Source: Psychromonas sp030397575 (GTDB taxonomy: Bacteria > Pseudomonadota > Gammaproteobacteria > Enterobacterales > Psychromonadaceae). Taken from it: DNA of 64,000 bases. This document shows positions 36,538-45,492 of the stretch, piece after piece. The first letter of the stretch is position 1. Each line of letters opens with the position of its first letter. The DNA lies in assembly GCF_046250175.1 (NCBI RefSeq), contig NZ_CP176468.1; one strand, written 5' to 3'. A program made the position numbers and the translations under genes. The notes under the pieces are model-generated. The model ran no database searches. It was not told the DNA's origin and saw only the letters and a list, made by a program, of their open reading frames with translations.

Positions 36538-37693
36538 AAAATTTCAAGGACAAGATGCACAATATGATGGCTTACAAGCTGCTTATCAAGATAATGGCGA
36601 TGGCACGGTCACTGACCTTAATACTGGCCTAATGTGGATCAAAGATGCTGGTGAAAAAGTATACTACAGCGAAACGGTAGAAAAATTAAAAACCTACAGC
36701 TTCGCCGGTTACGACGATTGGCGGTTACCGACGATTAAAGAGCTTTATTCATTAGCACAATTTAGCGGTGTTGATGCAAGTATGGCTAATAGCAGCGATG
36801 TTGAGGGATTATGGCCATTGATTGATGACGATTACTTTACTTTCCTTTATGGAGATAAAAATGGTGGTCAACGTGTGATCGATTCACAATGGTTAACTAG
36901 TAGTGTTTATGTTTCACACGTTTATGGTGATATGAGTTGTTTCTTTGGTTTTAACTTTTCTGACGGTCGCATTAAATGTTACGGACTCGATGATAGTCCG
37001 GCTGGTGGTTACTTTGCACAATTTGTACGTGGTAACACAGAATACGGTACTAACAAGTATGTTGAAAACGGTGATAAAACCATTACTGATAAAGCTACTG
37101 GTTTAACATGGACACAAAATGATAACGGGAAAGCACTTGGTTTTGGTGATGCACTTAACTATTGTGAAGCACTTTCAGTTGGTAGTACAGATAAATGGCG
37201 CTTACCAAACATAAAGGAACTTCACACTCTAGTTGATTACAGTCGTTCCCCAGACACGACAAACAGTGCGACGATTGATCCACTATTCAACTTGACCCCA
37301 ATCACTAATGAAGCCGGACAAAAAGATTATGGACAATACTGGAGTAGCACAACGCTAATCAGTTATCCGCATGATGTCGCAGCTGCAACTTATATTTCTT
37401 TTGGCCGTGCCATGGGTTATGACAGAAGAGCCGAAGAATGGATTGATGTACATGGTGCTGGTGCACAACGTAGCGATCCTAAAGTTGCAAGCGATGAGAA
37501 TGTCTTTGAATTTGGGCATGGACCACAGGGTGATACAGTTCGTCGCTATAATTATGCTCTTTGTGTCACCGGAGGAGCGGCAAATTCGTCTAATGGAGCA
37601 GACCCATCTACATTGGTTTTATCTAATAAAGTATTAGAACAGCCTAAAGATGGTGACATTCCCACTTTTAATGAGAGTCAGGTTCAACACTGA
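36538..37693 (+). pseudogene. DUF1566 (Lcl C-terminal) domain protein fragment fused to tnsA remnant
   Basis: Two DUF1566 repeats are visible: GDGTVTDLNTGLMWIKDAG with DWRLPTIKELYSL, and GDKTITDKATGLTWTQND with KWRLPNIKELHTLVDYSR. These domains occur in secreted or surface proteins of marine bacteria; their role is poorly known. The N-terminus, including any signal peptide, is missing, and the open frame instead begins inside the tnsA remnant (GTG at 36293), making an accidental 466-codon fusion frame. The stop codon lies in the first bases of an IS-end-like repeat at 37691, so the C-terminus is probably also cut. Confidence 0.75.
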
Positions 37694-38190
37694 AGCACAT
37701 AACGACTAAGCAACTATAGCTGCGATATGGTCAGCCATTAATTTGGCTGGCGTATTGTAATCTAATTTCTTTCTTGGTTTATTATTGAGCTGGACTATTA
37801 CTTCGTTCACTATCACATTCGATACTTCTTTGAAGTCGATATATTTTGGTCAATATCGTCGTAATAAGCCATTCGTATTTTCATTTAGTTCTCGTTGCCA
37901 TGAACAGTAGGGATCTGCCAAATAGACGCTACACTTTAGACTTCTGGTTAACTTTTCGTGGTAAGCGAGCTCTTTACCGTTATCAGCAGTGATGGTTAAT
38001 ACTGCATCTTCAAATGGTTTTAATAATAAAAGTGTTGCTGCAGTGACCGTATTTTCTGATTTATCATCAATACGTGTCGATACTGTAAAACGCGTTCTAC
38101 GCTCAACAATAGTCACTAATGCGCCGCTGTGTCCGGCAGATCATTGCCCGCCAAACCTTTGACGGGTAATAATTACTCTTTGATTTTTTA
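37691..38190 (-). pseudogene. IS30-family transposase remnant with terminal repeat
   Basis: On the minus strand the frame RQRFG...GHSGALVTIVERRTRFT, then ADNGKELAYHEKL and NENTNGLLRRY, is the IS30-family DDE transposase core. A deletion with a stop replaces the WEAD aspartate region, a TGA follows LLRRY, and the chain then resumes to MADHIAAIVA and stops at 37706. The end TGAAGCACATAACGACTAAG (37691-37710) is probably its terminal inverted repeat. It is inactive. Confidence 0.82.
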
Positions 38191-38680
38191 GTGATGTGGT
38201 TTTACATGCTAAGAGGTAGTTGTTATGACGCAGTCACACCATCTCAGGTATCGTTATCTGATAACTAGCTTAGATGAAACGAATTGGATAACATTAGCCA
38301 GTCGATTTGGTAAAGATTACTAAAGTGCAGTTGGCTCTTTAGAAGCGTTAGTAGAGGGTACCGATAAGTGCTGGATAGCGAGTAAAAACCAACTCCGACG
38401 ACAAACTCATTAATTTCCTGTAACTCCATACAATAAAAGCATAATTAGCATTCGTTAATGATTTCCATGCGCAAGATTGATGACTTATCTAAAAATTAGC
38501 ATTATTTTTTGTTCTAGACATTTAAAAAGTATATTTGTTAACCCCCTATAGCGGTCAGTAAATTTGGACACTTCCTGATTGTAAGTTTCGTAAAAGGAAA
38601 CAGCAATTTATACCTTAAATGAACTGGGTAGATTCAAGGCATATATGGTTTTGGAATAGTTAAGGAAATTAAAAATTGAT
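38191..38680. other. 490-bp stretch of debris before the catabolic operon
   Basis: A short frame at 38225-38323 (MTQSHHLRYRYLITSLDE...) stops after 32 codons but stays alike past the TAA, so it looks like a broken gene of a family I cannot name. GGTCAGTAAATTTGGACACT near 38554-38573 resembles an IS3-type end, but no transposase is present. I see nothing functional. Confidence 0.4.
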
Positions 38681-38727
38681 ACCTAATAGGCACCTTATTT
38701 TTGATAAGAGTTTCATGCCTATTAGGT
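38681..38727 (-). terminator. Terminator of the leftward catabolic operon
   Basis: A perfect 12-bp inverted repeat (ACCTAATAGGCA / TGCCTATTAGGT) with a 23-nt loop lies 66 bp beyond the dioxygenase stop. On the minus strand it is followed by a T-rich run. Confidence 0.7.
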
Positions 38728-38792
38728 TAACTATCATAAAGAATGTTTATTTTGTAGTTTGTTGGAAATCTATTAAGTTATCTATCCACTAT

Positions 38793-39662
38793 TTACTTGG
38801 CTAATAATATAGGGTCAAAATCGATTTTAGAATATTCCCCTTCTACTTTTCCCGATAATTCAAATCCTTGCTCAGGAAATGTCCCTGCTTTTTGAGGTAA
38901 ATAAGTGGTGACTAAATCTTCACGTACACCAAATACAGTATCTTGATCTAAATAAGGGTCATTATCAGGAAAAACTTCCGTTACGAGTGTTTGAAATCCC
39001 TCTGCATTAACTATGTAGTGGAGATGAGAAGGGCGCCAAGGGTGTCGACCTGTGGCATCAAGTAATTTACCAACCGGACCATCACTTGGAACGGTATAGC
39101 TAACAGGTCGGATTGTTGTAAAAGCATATCGTCCATTTTCATCTGATGTAAATACACCATGAAAACTATGAATATCTTGTTCATCATCTTGAGATGAATA
39201 GAGTCCATTAGGGGCAGTCTGCCAAATATCGACACTTGCACCTGCAATGGCATTCCCTTCTATATCTCTCACTGTCCCTTCTACTAATATGACTTCACCA
39301 TCGTAATGACGTTTAAAATCAGCCCCTATTTCCATCGGTGGTGCATCTGATATGTGAAATGGACCTAAAACACTTGAGCTGGTGGCAACAGGGTGGGTAT
39401 TAATCATATCGACTAATGAAGATATACCTAATACATCGGATAATAGAACAAACTCGTTTCTAGAGTCAGTAGTTATATCGCCAGTCCATTTTAATAGTTC
39501 CAGTGCATGCCGCCACTCATCATGTGTCAGTTCTGTTTCTTTAACAAAGTTATGTAGGTGTTTTGCTAGCGCAGACATGAGTACTTTAACTCTAGGGTCT
39601 GTTTGATCACCAAAGTAGCTTATAAAAGTCTCGGTAATATTTTCAGCTGTAACGGTTCTCAT
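38793..39662 (-). CDS. Intradiol ring-cleavage dioxygenase (hydroxyquinol/catechol 1,2-dioxygenase-like)
   Basis: Non-haem Fe(III) enzymes of this family split an aromatic diol between its hydroxyls. The 289-aa chain has the N-terminal helical dimerisation domain and the iron ligands: tyrosines in WQTAPNGLYSSQ and RPVSYTVPSDGP, and two histidines in GRHPWRPSHLHYIV. It looks closest to hydroxyquinol 1,2-dioxygenases, whose product is maleylacetate, but no maleylacetate reductase is in the window, so the substrate is uncertain. It is the last gene of an operon with a TRAP transporter, which probably imports the substrate or a precursor. Confidence 0.85.
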   Translation of the reverse strand: MRTVTAENITETFISYFGDQTDPRVKVLMSALAKHLHNFVKETELTHDEWRHALELLKWTGDITTDSRNEFVLLSDVLGISSLVDMINTHPVATSSSVLGPFHISDAPPMEIGADFKRHYDGEVILVEGTVRDIEGNAIAGASVDIWQTAPNGLYSSQDDEQDIHSFHGVFTSDENGRYAFTTIRPVSYTVPSDGPVGKLLDATGRHPWRPSHLHYIVNAEGFQTLVTEVFPDNDPYLDQDTVFGVREDLVTTYLPQKAGTFPEQGFELSGKVEGEYSKIDFDPILLAK

Positions 39663-39695
39663 AATATATCCTTATACTTCAACAGTAGTTTTTTA

Positions 39696-41003
39696 TTAAT
39701 TTAGAATACCTATGCTTAATACAGGATATTTAATTAGCAATATCAGTACTAAAAACATAACAAATGCGAATGGGAGGGCCCCCATAAATACATCTTTGAG
39801 GCTAATCCTATCGTCATCTAAACTGGACTTAATAACAAAGCAGCTTATACCTAAAGGAGGGGTGAGTAGCCCTATCTCTGCGCCAACAACAGTGACAATA
39901 CCAAACCAAACTAAACTCAACCCTAATGGTTCGATTAAAGGTAAAAACAATGGAACCACAATTAAAATAATGGATGATGTATCCAATAAAGTACCTAAAA
40001 AGAGCATTAAGCAGACGTAAATCGTCATGATCATGAATATGCTCATTTGATTTTCGGCCAGTATTGTTGCTAGTTCATTGGGCAACCCTGCTAGTCCAAG
40101 CATTCGGCTATATATTGATGCAGCGGTAATGAGAAAAAGAATAGAAGCGGTTATATGTCCCGTTTCGATAAGCGCTTCCCAAAACATACGAAGCGTCATT
40201 TTTTTTCTATAAAAAGCAATAATTAATCCACAAGCCGCACCTGCCGCACCCGCTTCCACTGGGGTTAACCAACCTGTGTAGATCCCCCCTAAGACCACTG
40301 AGATCAATCCAATTAATGGGCCTGTTTTTTGAAAAATTTCGCGGAAAGACATCCACTCTGTTTCAGTAGAAATCGTATCGCCAACAAAACTAGTAAAATA
40401 ACGAGCCATTACCCAAATTGCGACCATATACGCGAAGGTGAGTAGCAAGCCTGGCACTACACCAGCTAAAAACATATCACCAACAGATTGTTCTGCTACA
40501 AATGAATAGATAATCAACATTGCAGACGGAGGTATAATCATACCCAACACAGATGAGCCAGCTACAACTCCTACTGCAAATCGATTGCTATAACCATATT
40601 TCAACATTTGTGGTACAGACACTTTTGCAAATACCGAGGCTGAAGCGATAGAAGAACCCGTTACCGCAGCAAAAATACCATTTGCTCCGACTGTTGCCAT
40701 TCCAATACCTCCTTTTACCTTTCTAAAGCCTGAATTCATCACCTGATAGATATCGGAACCCATTCCTGCTTTTGATACTACTAATCCCATAAAAGTAAAT
40801 AAGGGGACAGTGGCAAAGGTATATTCCATGACACTATCAGATACGGCGACTTTTAGGAGGTTAAGGGATAACTCAAAATCTCCTCTTAATAACCAAATTG
40901 CAACGATAGAAATAACGCTCAATGCAACAGGAATATAAAAGCCGATATAGATGCTAATAATTATCGCAATAACCGAGAGATAACCAATTTCAATTGGGCT
41001 CAT
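39696..41003 (-). CDS. dctM: TRAP transporter large permease (DctM type)
   Basis: A 435-aa protein with about 12 hydrophobic segments and TRAP-M motifs (FMGLVVSKAGMGSDIY, ANGIFAAVTGSSIASA, VVAGSSVLGMIIPPSAMLI). It carries the solute through the inner membrane using the Na+ or H+ gradient. It overlaps the small permease gene by 4 bp and precedes the dioxygenase gene by 33 bp. Confidence 0.93.
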   Translation of the reverse strand: MSPIEIGYLSVIAIIISIYIGFYIPVALSVISIVAIWLLRGDFELSLNLLKVAVSDSVMEYTFATVPLFTFMGLVVSKAGMGSDIYQVMNSGFRKVKGGIGMATVGANGIFAAVTGSSIASASVFAKVSVPQMLKYGYSNRFAVGVVAGSSVLGMIIPPSAMLIIYSFVAEQSVGDMFLAGVVPGLLLTFAYMVAIWVMARYFTSFVGDTISTETEWMSFREIFQKTGPLIGLISVVLGGIYTGWLTPVEAGAAGAACGLIIAFYRKKMTLRMFWEALIETGHITASILFLITAASIYSRMLGLAGLPNELATILAENQMSIFMIMTIYVCLMLFLGTLLDTSSIILIVVPLFLPLIEPLGLSLVWFGIVTVVGAEIGLLTPPLGISCFVIKSSLDDDRISLKDVFMGALPFAFVMFLVLILLIKYPVLSIGILN

Positions 41004-41548
41004 TGCTTTTCTCCCGACGTTGGTAAGTGAACTTTGTCTTCACCTAAAATAACCTTGAAAAGCAATATCAATGCGCATAACACGGCACTTAAGAATATAG
41101 TTAGTTTTATTGGCCACCAAGGCGCGGTAAAAACACCCGGTACGCCAAAATAATCTTGAGTGTCAAGCATATCCAAGAACTCAGGCCAAATCGCAATAGC
41201 AATTAAGATCATTAATAATGATGAAACGCTATCGATAACTCTTCTGACAAAGCGGATAAAGGTAGGGAAGCGTGGTTCCATTACAATTAAAAAACCTTCT
41301 GAACGTGTTAATCGATTAACGCGCATTACATCGGGCAGTTGTAAAAAAACAATTAGCACCATAGAGAATTGCACAACTTCAACAGCGCCCATAAAAGGAT
41401 TGTTAAATATTCCTCTAGCAAAGACGTCATAGTTTACTGCGAGTACAAGCAGTAAAACCACTAGTGTGCCAAGTGTATTAGCTACCATTGCGATTTTATC
41501 GGTGATATGTGAGAGCGGTTTAACCGCTATTTTTAAAAAAGTAAACAT
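41000..41548 (-). CDS. dctQ: TRAP transporter small permease (DctQ type)
   Basis: A 182-aa protein with four hydrophobic helices (for example MVANTLGTLVVLLLVLAVNY, and a last one near FLSAVLCALILLFKV) and the AVEVVQFSMV segment of the DctQ family. It partners DctM. It sits between the binding-protein and large-permease genes. Confidence 0.9.
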   Translation of the reverse strand: MFTFLKIAVKPLSHITDKIAMVANTLGTLVVLLLVLAVNYDVFARGIFNNPFMGAVEVVQFSMVLIVFLQLPDVMRVNRLTRSEGFLIVMEPRFPTFIRFVRRVIDSVSSLLMILIAIAIWPEFLDMLDTQDYFGVPGVFTAPWWPIKLTIFLSAVLCALILLFKVILGEDKVHLPTSGEKQ

Positions 41549-41588
41549 GAATGAGATCCCATATTGATATGTTGGTTATTACTTGTTT

Positions 41589-42674
41589 TTACTTTAAACC
41601 AATGGTCCAATCTCGAATCGGCGTTGCGCCTTGCATACGTAATTTATCGATATAAGCACGTATTATTTCAGTGCCTGGTTGGCCTGATTTGTTGAGGGTC
41701 TCTGCAAGTTCATTTGCAAGATTAGGGATTGAATCAGCCCAAGCTTTTCGAGCTTCAGGAGACATTTTCACAATTGTGCCACCCGCTGCAACATAGGCAT
41801 CGCGGCTTTTTTGTGCTCTATTCATTGCTAAGTTTGCAAGGTGATCTCGATATTCAACGGCGACATCTTGTAACACTACTTTTACTTCTTCCGGTAATTT
41901 TTTCCAGAAACGTTCATTGACAGTCACTGTTTTAGTATTGACCGCTCCAAAATCAACTTCAGCCATATAAGGGGCCACTTCTGCTATTTTGAAGGTTTCC
42001 GCAGCTTCAGGCCACAGCATAGCGTGATCAACTAATCCTGTTGAAAGCATATTATAGAAATCTGTTAGTCCACCCCTAACGCCAGCAACACCACCAATAC
42101 CTTGTAGATAACGTAAGTTAGTACCGGCACCTGCCACTTTACTTCCTTTTAAATCATCAGCGGTAGTTACTGCTTTTTTGCTATAGAGCTGATAGGTATT
42201 TAATACAACGCCTGTTGCTAGGTATACTTGCTTTTGTTTCGCGAACTCTTTTTGCATTGTTGGGTATTCTTTGGCTATTTCATCTATTGCCTTAGCAACG
42301 ACGCGAGCATCACTTGATATAAATGGGGTCACAGAAGCCAGAGATTGACTTGGTAATTTAGAGCTATGGAATATTGTGGTAACAATACCTATATCGCCTA
42401 ATCCAAGTTTTATACCTTCCAACACCCCTTTAGGTTTCACTATTGAGCCACCGTAAGACTCTTGCCATTGGATAGCGTAGTTATTAGTTTTAGCAAGTCG
42501 CTTATTTACTTCAGGAATGAAAAAATTTGAAAATTCATGTACCCACATTGATTTTGCTGGGTAGCCATCGATGACCACCGCTTTAATCGTTTCAGTTGCC
42601 ATTACAGGTAAAGACATTAAAACAGTCATGGCCATGACTAGGCTTTTCGTATGTAGTTTTTTTGAAAATTCCAT
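41589..42674 (-). CDS. dctP: TRAP transporter solute-binding protein (DctP type)
   Basis: A 361-aa periplasmic binding protein with a signal peptide ending near LPVMATE. It carries DctP-family features (WQESYGGSIVKPKGVLEGIK, LKGSKVAGAGTNLRYLQGIG, and DHAMLWPEAAETFK). The arginine in the GTNLRYLQ segment is where carboxylate ligands are normally held, which fits an organic-acid substrate. The identity of the ligand is not visible. Confidence 0.9.
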   Translation of the reverse strand: MEFSKKLHTKSLVMAMTVLMSLPVMATETIKAVVIDGYPAKSMWVHEFSNFFIPEVNKRLAKTNNYAIQWQESYGGSIVKPKGVLEGIKLGLGDIGIVTTIFHSSKLPSQSLASVTPFISSDARVVAKAIDEIAKEYPTMQKEFAKQKQVYLATGVVLNTYQLYSKKAVTTADDLKGSKVAGAGTNLRYLQGIGGVAGVRGGLTDFYNMLSTGLVDHAMLWPEAAETFKIAEVAPYMAEVDFGAVNTKTVTVNERFWKKLPEEVKVVLQDVAVEYRDHLANLAMNRAQKSRDAYVAAGGTIVKMSPEARKAWADSIPNLANELAETLNKSGQPGTEIIRAYIDKLRMQGATPIRDWTIGLK

Positions 42675-42769
42675 TATTGATCATCCTTTTATTTTTTTAT
42701 TAATAGTAAATGTCGACTTTGTGTATTGTTCTCTCTCTAGATAATTAAAACGTGTTCATTTTTTCTTTG

Positions 42770-43450
42770 TTAAATGAAAGTGCATACTTCTTCAAATTTG
42801 AATCGAGGTAGTTTTTGAAATAAGGCATTTTCATCTGCGTAGCCTAAATTGCATAAAAAGTTGGATTTTAAGGTCGTACCTGCGAAAAACTGTTCGTCTA
42901 CAATCTGATTAGAAAACCCAGACATTGGGCCAATATCCAAACCAAGCGCTCGTGCAGCAATCATTAAATAGGCCCCTTGAAGTGTGCCATTCAAAAAAGC
43001 GGTTCTTTCGCAATATTCAGCTTTGCCTCTAAATAGGGGAGTACGATCCTCATGTGGGAATAGGAAAGGTAACTTTTCCCAAAAAGCCAAATCATGCGCG
43101 ATAATCACGGTGACAGGTGCCGATCGCATTTTATCGATATTTTTCTCTTTTAATGATGTTGCCAGTTTATCTTTCCCTTCTTTTGACGTTACGAAGTAGA
43201 ATCTTGCTGGGCTACAGTTCATGCTGGTTGCTCCATTAGCCACAATATTGTAAAGCTCTTTGAGTAACTCACTAGGAACTGGTTTGTTTAACCATGCATA
43301 GTGTGAGCGTGCATTATTTAAAATGACATCAATTGAATCTTTATCTAATACAGGTTTACGTAAACGTAATTCACGAACGTTCTTCTGAGCTGTAGCCCTT
43401 GCTACCTCTAAATTTAAGTCATCTAATTCATTTTCATTAAGATCTGTCAT
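42770..43450 (-). CDS. Nitroreductase-family protein, malonic semialdehyde reductase (RutE)-like
   Basis: A 226-aa FMN-dependent nitroreductase-fold protein. The N-terminal arginine cluster LRLRKPVLD, the GATSMNCSPARFYFVTS segment and ALGLDIGPMSGF, with a TLKSNFLCNLGYAD ending, resemble RutE/YdfG-type 3-hydroxypropionate-forming reductases. Reducing malonic semialdehyde would fit next to malonyl-CoA genes, but other enal or nitro substrates are possible. The start is ATG at 43450, with AAAGGA upstream. It heads the leftward TRAP-dioxygenase operon. Confidence 0.78.
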   Translation of the reverse strand: MTDLNENELDDLNLEVARATAQKNVRELRLRKPVLDKDSIDVILNNARSHYAWLNKPVPSELLKELYNIVANGATSMNCSPARFYFVTSKEGKDKLATSLKEKNIDKMRSAPVTVIIAHDLAFWEKLPFLFPHEDRTPLFRGKAEYCERTAFLNGTLQGAYLMIAARALGLDIGPMSGFSNQIVDEQFFAGTTLKSNFLCNLGYADENALFQKLPRFKFEEVCTFI

Positions 43451-43757
43451 GACATGTCCTTTATTCAATGGTTGGATAAGCCTTCTATTTTTTAATAGTG
43501 AAATTTCTATTTTAAGTTTTTGTTTTTACAAAAATATATTTATATTTTTAGCATGTTTAATTTTGACTTTTTAGAGTGAAAATTAAGGCGATGAGCATAA
43601 ATAATCGTGTTTTATTTATATGTGTTTAAAACGATTATTTAATCGTCATTGTTACAAAAAATTAACACTTGCATAACTTTTAACGATGTTTTAATGTTGT
43701 GTCAAATAATATCGATATTTTTATTTAATAAATGCCTTATCAAACGGAGACGATAAA
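43451..43757. promoter_or_regulatory. Divergent control region between the two catabolic operons
   Basis: An AT-rich intergenic region of 307 bp. It holds two palindromes: ACGATT-ATTT-AATCGT at 43631-43646, and AATATCGATATT at 43708-43719. Either could bind the GntR-type regulator encoded at 47189. GAGACG-containing sequence just before 43758 gives the YciI gene a GGAG ribosome site. Confidence 0.45.
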
Positions 43758-44153
43758 ATGATTTCATGGGATGAGTATAAAAAAGAAGCAAAAGAGCGAG
43801 GGTCTCTCGCAATGGAAGTCTTTATTATTGAAAGCCAACCTCAAGGTGATCTAGAACTGGTTAAACAGTATTTACCATTACATTTAGCTTACCAAGAAGA
43901 GCTTGAAGCATCCGGGAAACTCATGCTTGCAGGGCCCGTTTCAGATGCTTCAGGAAAGTATTTAGATGGAGGTGGTTTGATTATTTATAGGGCTTCATCG
44001 TTAGAAGAAGCGAATCAAATTGCCCTAAATGATCCAATGCATAGCCACAATGCGAGAACATTTACCATTAAACGATGGTTAATCAATGAAGGGAATTTAC
44101 AGCTTAATATTAAGTTATCTGCACAGTCGATACGTTTGACCGCCGATAAATAA
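43758..44153 (+). CDS. YciI-like protein
   Basis: A 131-aa protein with the YciI/muconolactone-isomerase-like ferredoxin fold: central HLAYQEELEASGKLMLAGPV, then GGGLIIYRASSLEEANQIAL and a DPMHSHNARTFTIKRW end. Family members are small catabolic-pathway enzymes or dehalogenase-like proteins; the conserved histidine (HLAYQ) is kept. It opens the rightward operon, with malonyl-CoA decarboxylase 24 bp downstream. Confidence 0.75.
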   Translation: MISWDEYKKEAKERGSLAMEVFIIESQPQGDLELVKQYLPLHLAYQEELEASGKLMLAGPVSDASGKYLDGGGLIIYRASSLEEANQIALNDPMHSHNARTFTIKRWLINEGNLQLNIKLSAQSIRLTADK

Positions 44154-44177
44154 CTTTACTGTTAATAGGAGATTGAT

Positions 44178-45479
44178 ATGGCTAATTGGACAAATTTGAT
44201 CGGAGATTTATTATCTCGTGTTACGGAAATTGGTAGTACCATGATTTCAAATGATGTTGAATTAACGCTTGCTGAAAAGTGCCAGTTATTATTAGAAAAT
44301 ACCGGCGAAGCAACCAGCCTAGCGCTTTCACGTGAAATATTAGATAACTATCAACTATTAAAAAAAGAAGATAAATTAATCTTTTTTGAAGCTTTATTTG
44401 AAGACTTTGGTGTTGATATTGCCGCTTTAGAAACCGCCATTAGCCATTGGAAAGACTCCTCTGGAAATAAAGAAGCAAGGCTAATTCATTTTGCTTCTGA
44501 ACCTACCTCTCAACAACTGATTAGACAACTTAATCGAGCCCCTGGAGGAACGCCTGCTCTAGTCAACATGCGCGAAGATTTAATCAAATTAAGTATTAAA
44601 AATCCAAACTTAAAAAGTTTAGATAATGATTTGTGCCATCTCTTTAGCTCATGGTTTAATCGTGGATTTTTAACCTTACAAGCGATTAATTGGTCGACTC
44701 CTGCGGTTGTACTAGAAAAGATTATCGCTTATGAAGCCGTCCATGAGATAAAAGGATGGGATGATTTACGTTTACGTGTCGCTGAAAAAGACAGACGACT
44801 TTATGGTTTTTTTCATGCTTCAATGGGGGCTGAACCTCTCATCTTTGTTGAAGTTGCGTTGACGGATCATACCCCTACTAATATTGAGTCGATACTGTCG
44901 GGCAACAGAGAAACGCTTGACCCTAATAAAGCAACAACGGCTGTCTTTTATTCTATTTCTAATTGTCAGATTGGGTTAAGAGGTATTTCATTTGGTAACT
45001 TTTTAATTAAACAGGTGGTTGAAGAGTTAAAGCGTGAGCTGCCTAACTTGAAAAGGTTTATTACCATGTCGCCAGTACCTGGATTAAGGAAGTGGGTTGA
45101 TACACATCCTGAATTAGATGAAAAAACGACTCAATTAATTGACTCTTTATCTGCGCAGAATAATGCGTTCTCTGAACAATATAAAACCCAAAATAATGCC
45201 CTGATAAACAGACTTGCTTGCCAGTACTTGCTTGAAGCTAAGCATAAAAAAGGTGGGCCTTATGATCCCGTTTCCCGTTTTCATTTAGGGAATGGGGCAC
45301 ATCTTGAACAAATTAATTTATGGGCAAATAGCTCAGACAGAGGCGTTGCAGATTCGTGGGGAATCATGGTTAATTATGAATATGACTTGAAATCGATAGA
45401 GAGTAACCATGAAGCCTTCCTATCCAAAGGGAAAATAAAAACGTCGGCTGCAATAAAAAAACTTCATAAAAAAAACTAA
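44178..45479 (+). CDS. Malonyl-CoA decarboxylase
   Basis: It converts malonyl-CoA to acetyl-CoA and CO2. The 433-aa chain matches the MCD family: LIRQLNRAPGGTPALVNMRE, the N-terminal helical domain, GWDDLRLRV...DRRLYGFFHASM, the serine in FITMSPVPGLRKW and the histidine of FHLGNGAHLEQINLWAN. Together with the following synthetase gene it forms a malonate-to-acetyl-CoA pair, as in MatA/MatB systems. Confidence 0.93.
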   Translation: MANWTNLIGDLLSRVTEIGSTMISNDVELTLAEKCQLLLENTGEATSLALSREILDNYQLLKKEDKLIFFEALFEDFGVDIAALETAISHWKDSSGNKEARLIHFASEPTSQQLIRQLNRAPGGTPALVNMREDLIKLSIKNPNLKSLDNDLCHLFSSWFNRGFLTLQAINWSTPAVVLEKIIAYEAVHEIKGWDDLRLRVAEKDRRLYGFFHASMGAEPLIFVEVALTDHTPTNIESILSGNRETLDPNKATTAVFYSISNCQIGLRGISFGNFLIKQVVEELKRELPNLKRFITMSPVPGLRKWVDTHPELDEKTTQLIDSLSAQNNAFSEQYKTQNNALINRLACQYLLEAKHKKGGPYDPVSRFHLGNGAHLEQINLWANSSDRGVADSWGIMVNYEYDLKSIESNHEAFLSKGKIKTSAAIKKLHKKN

Positions 45480-45492
45480 TAGGATGATGAAT

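Noticed and set aside
38554..38573. An IS3-like end
   Set aside because: A short resemblance only; there is no transposase, partner repeat or duplication nearby.
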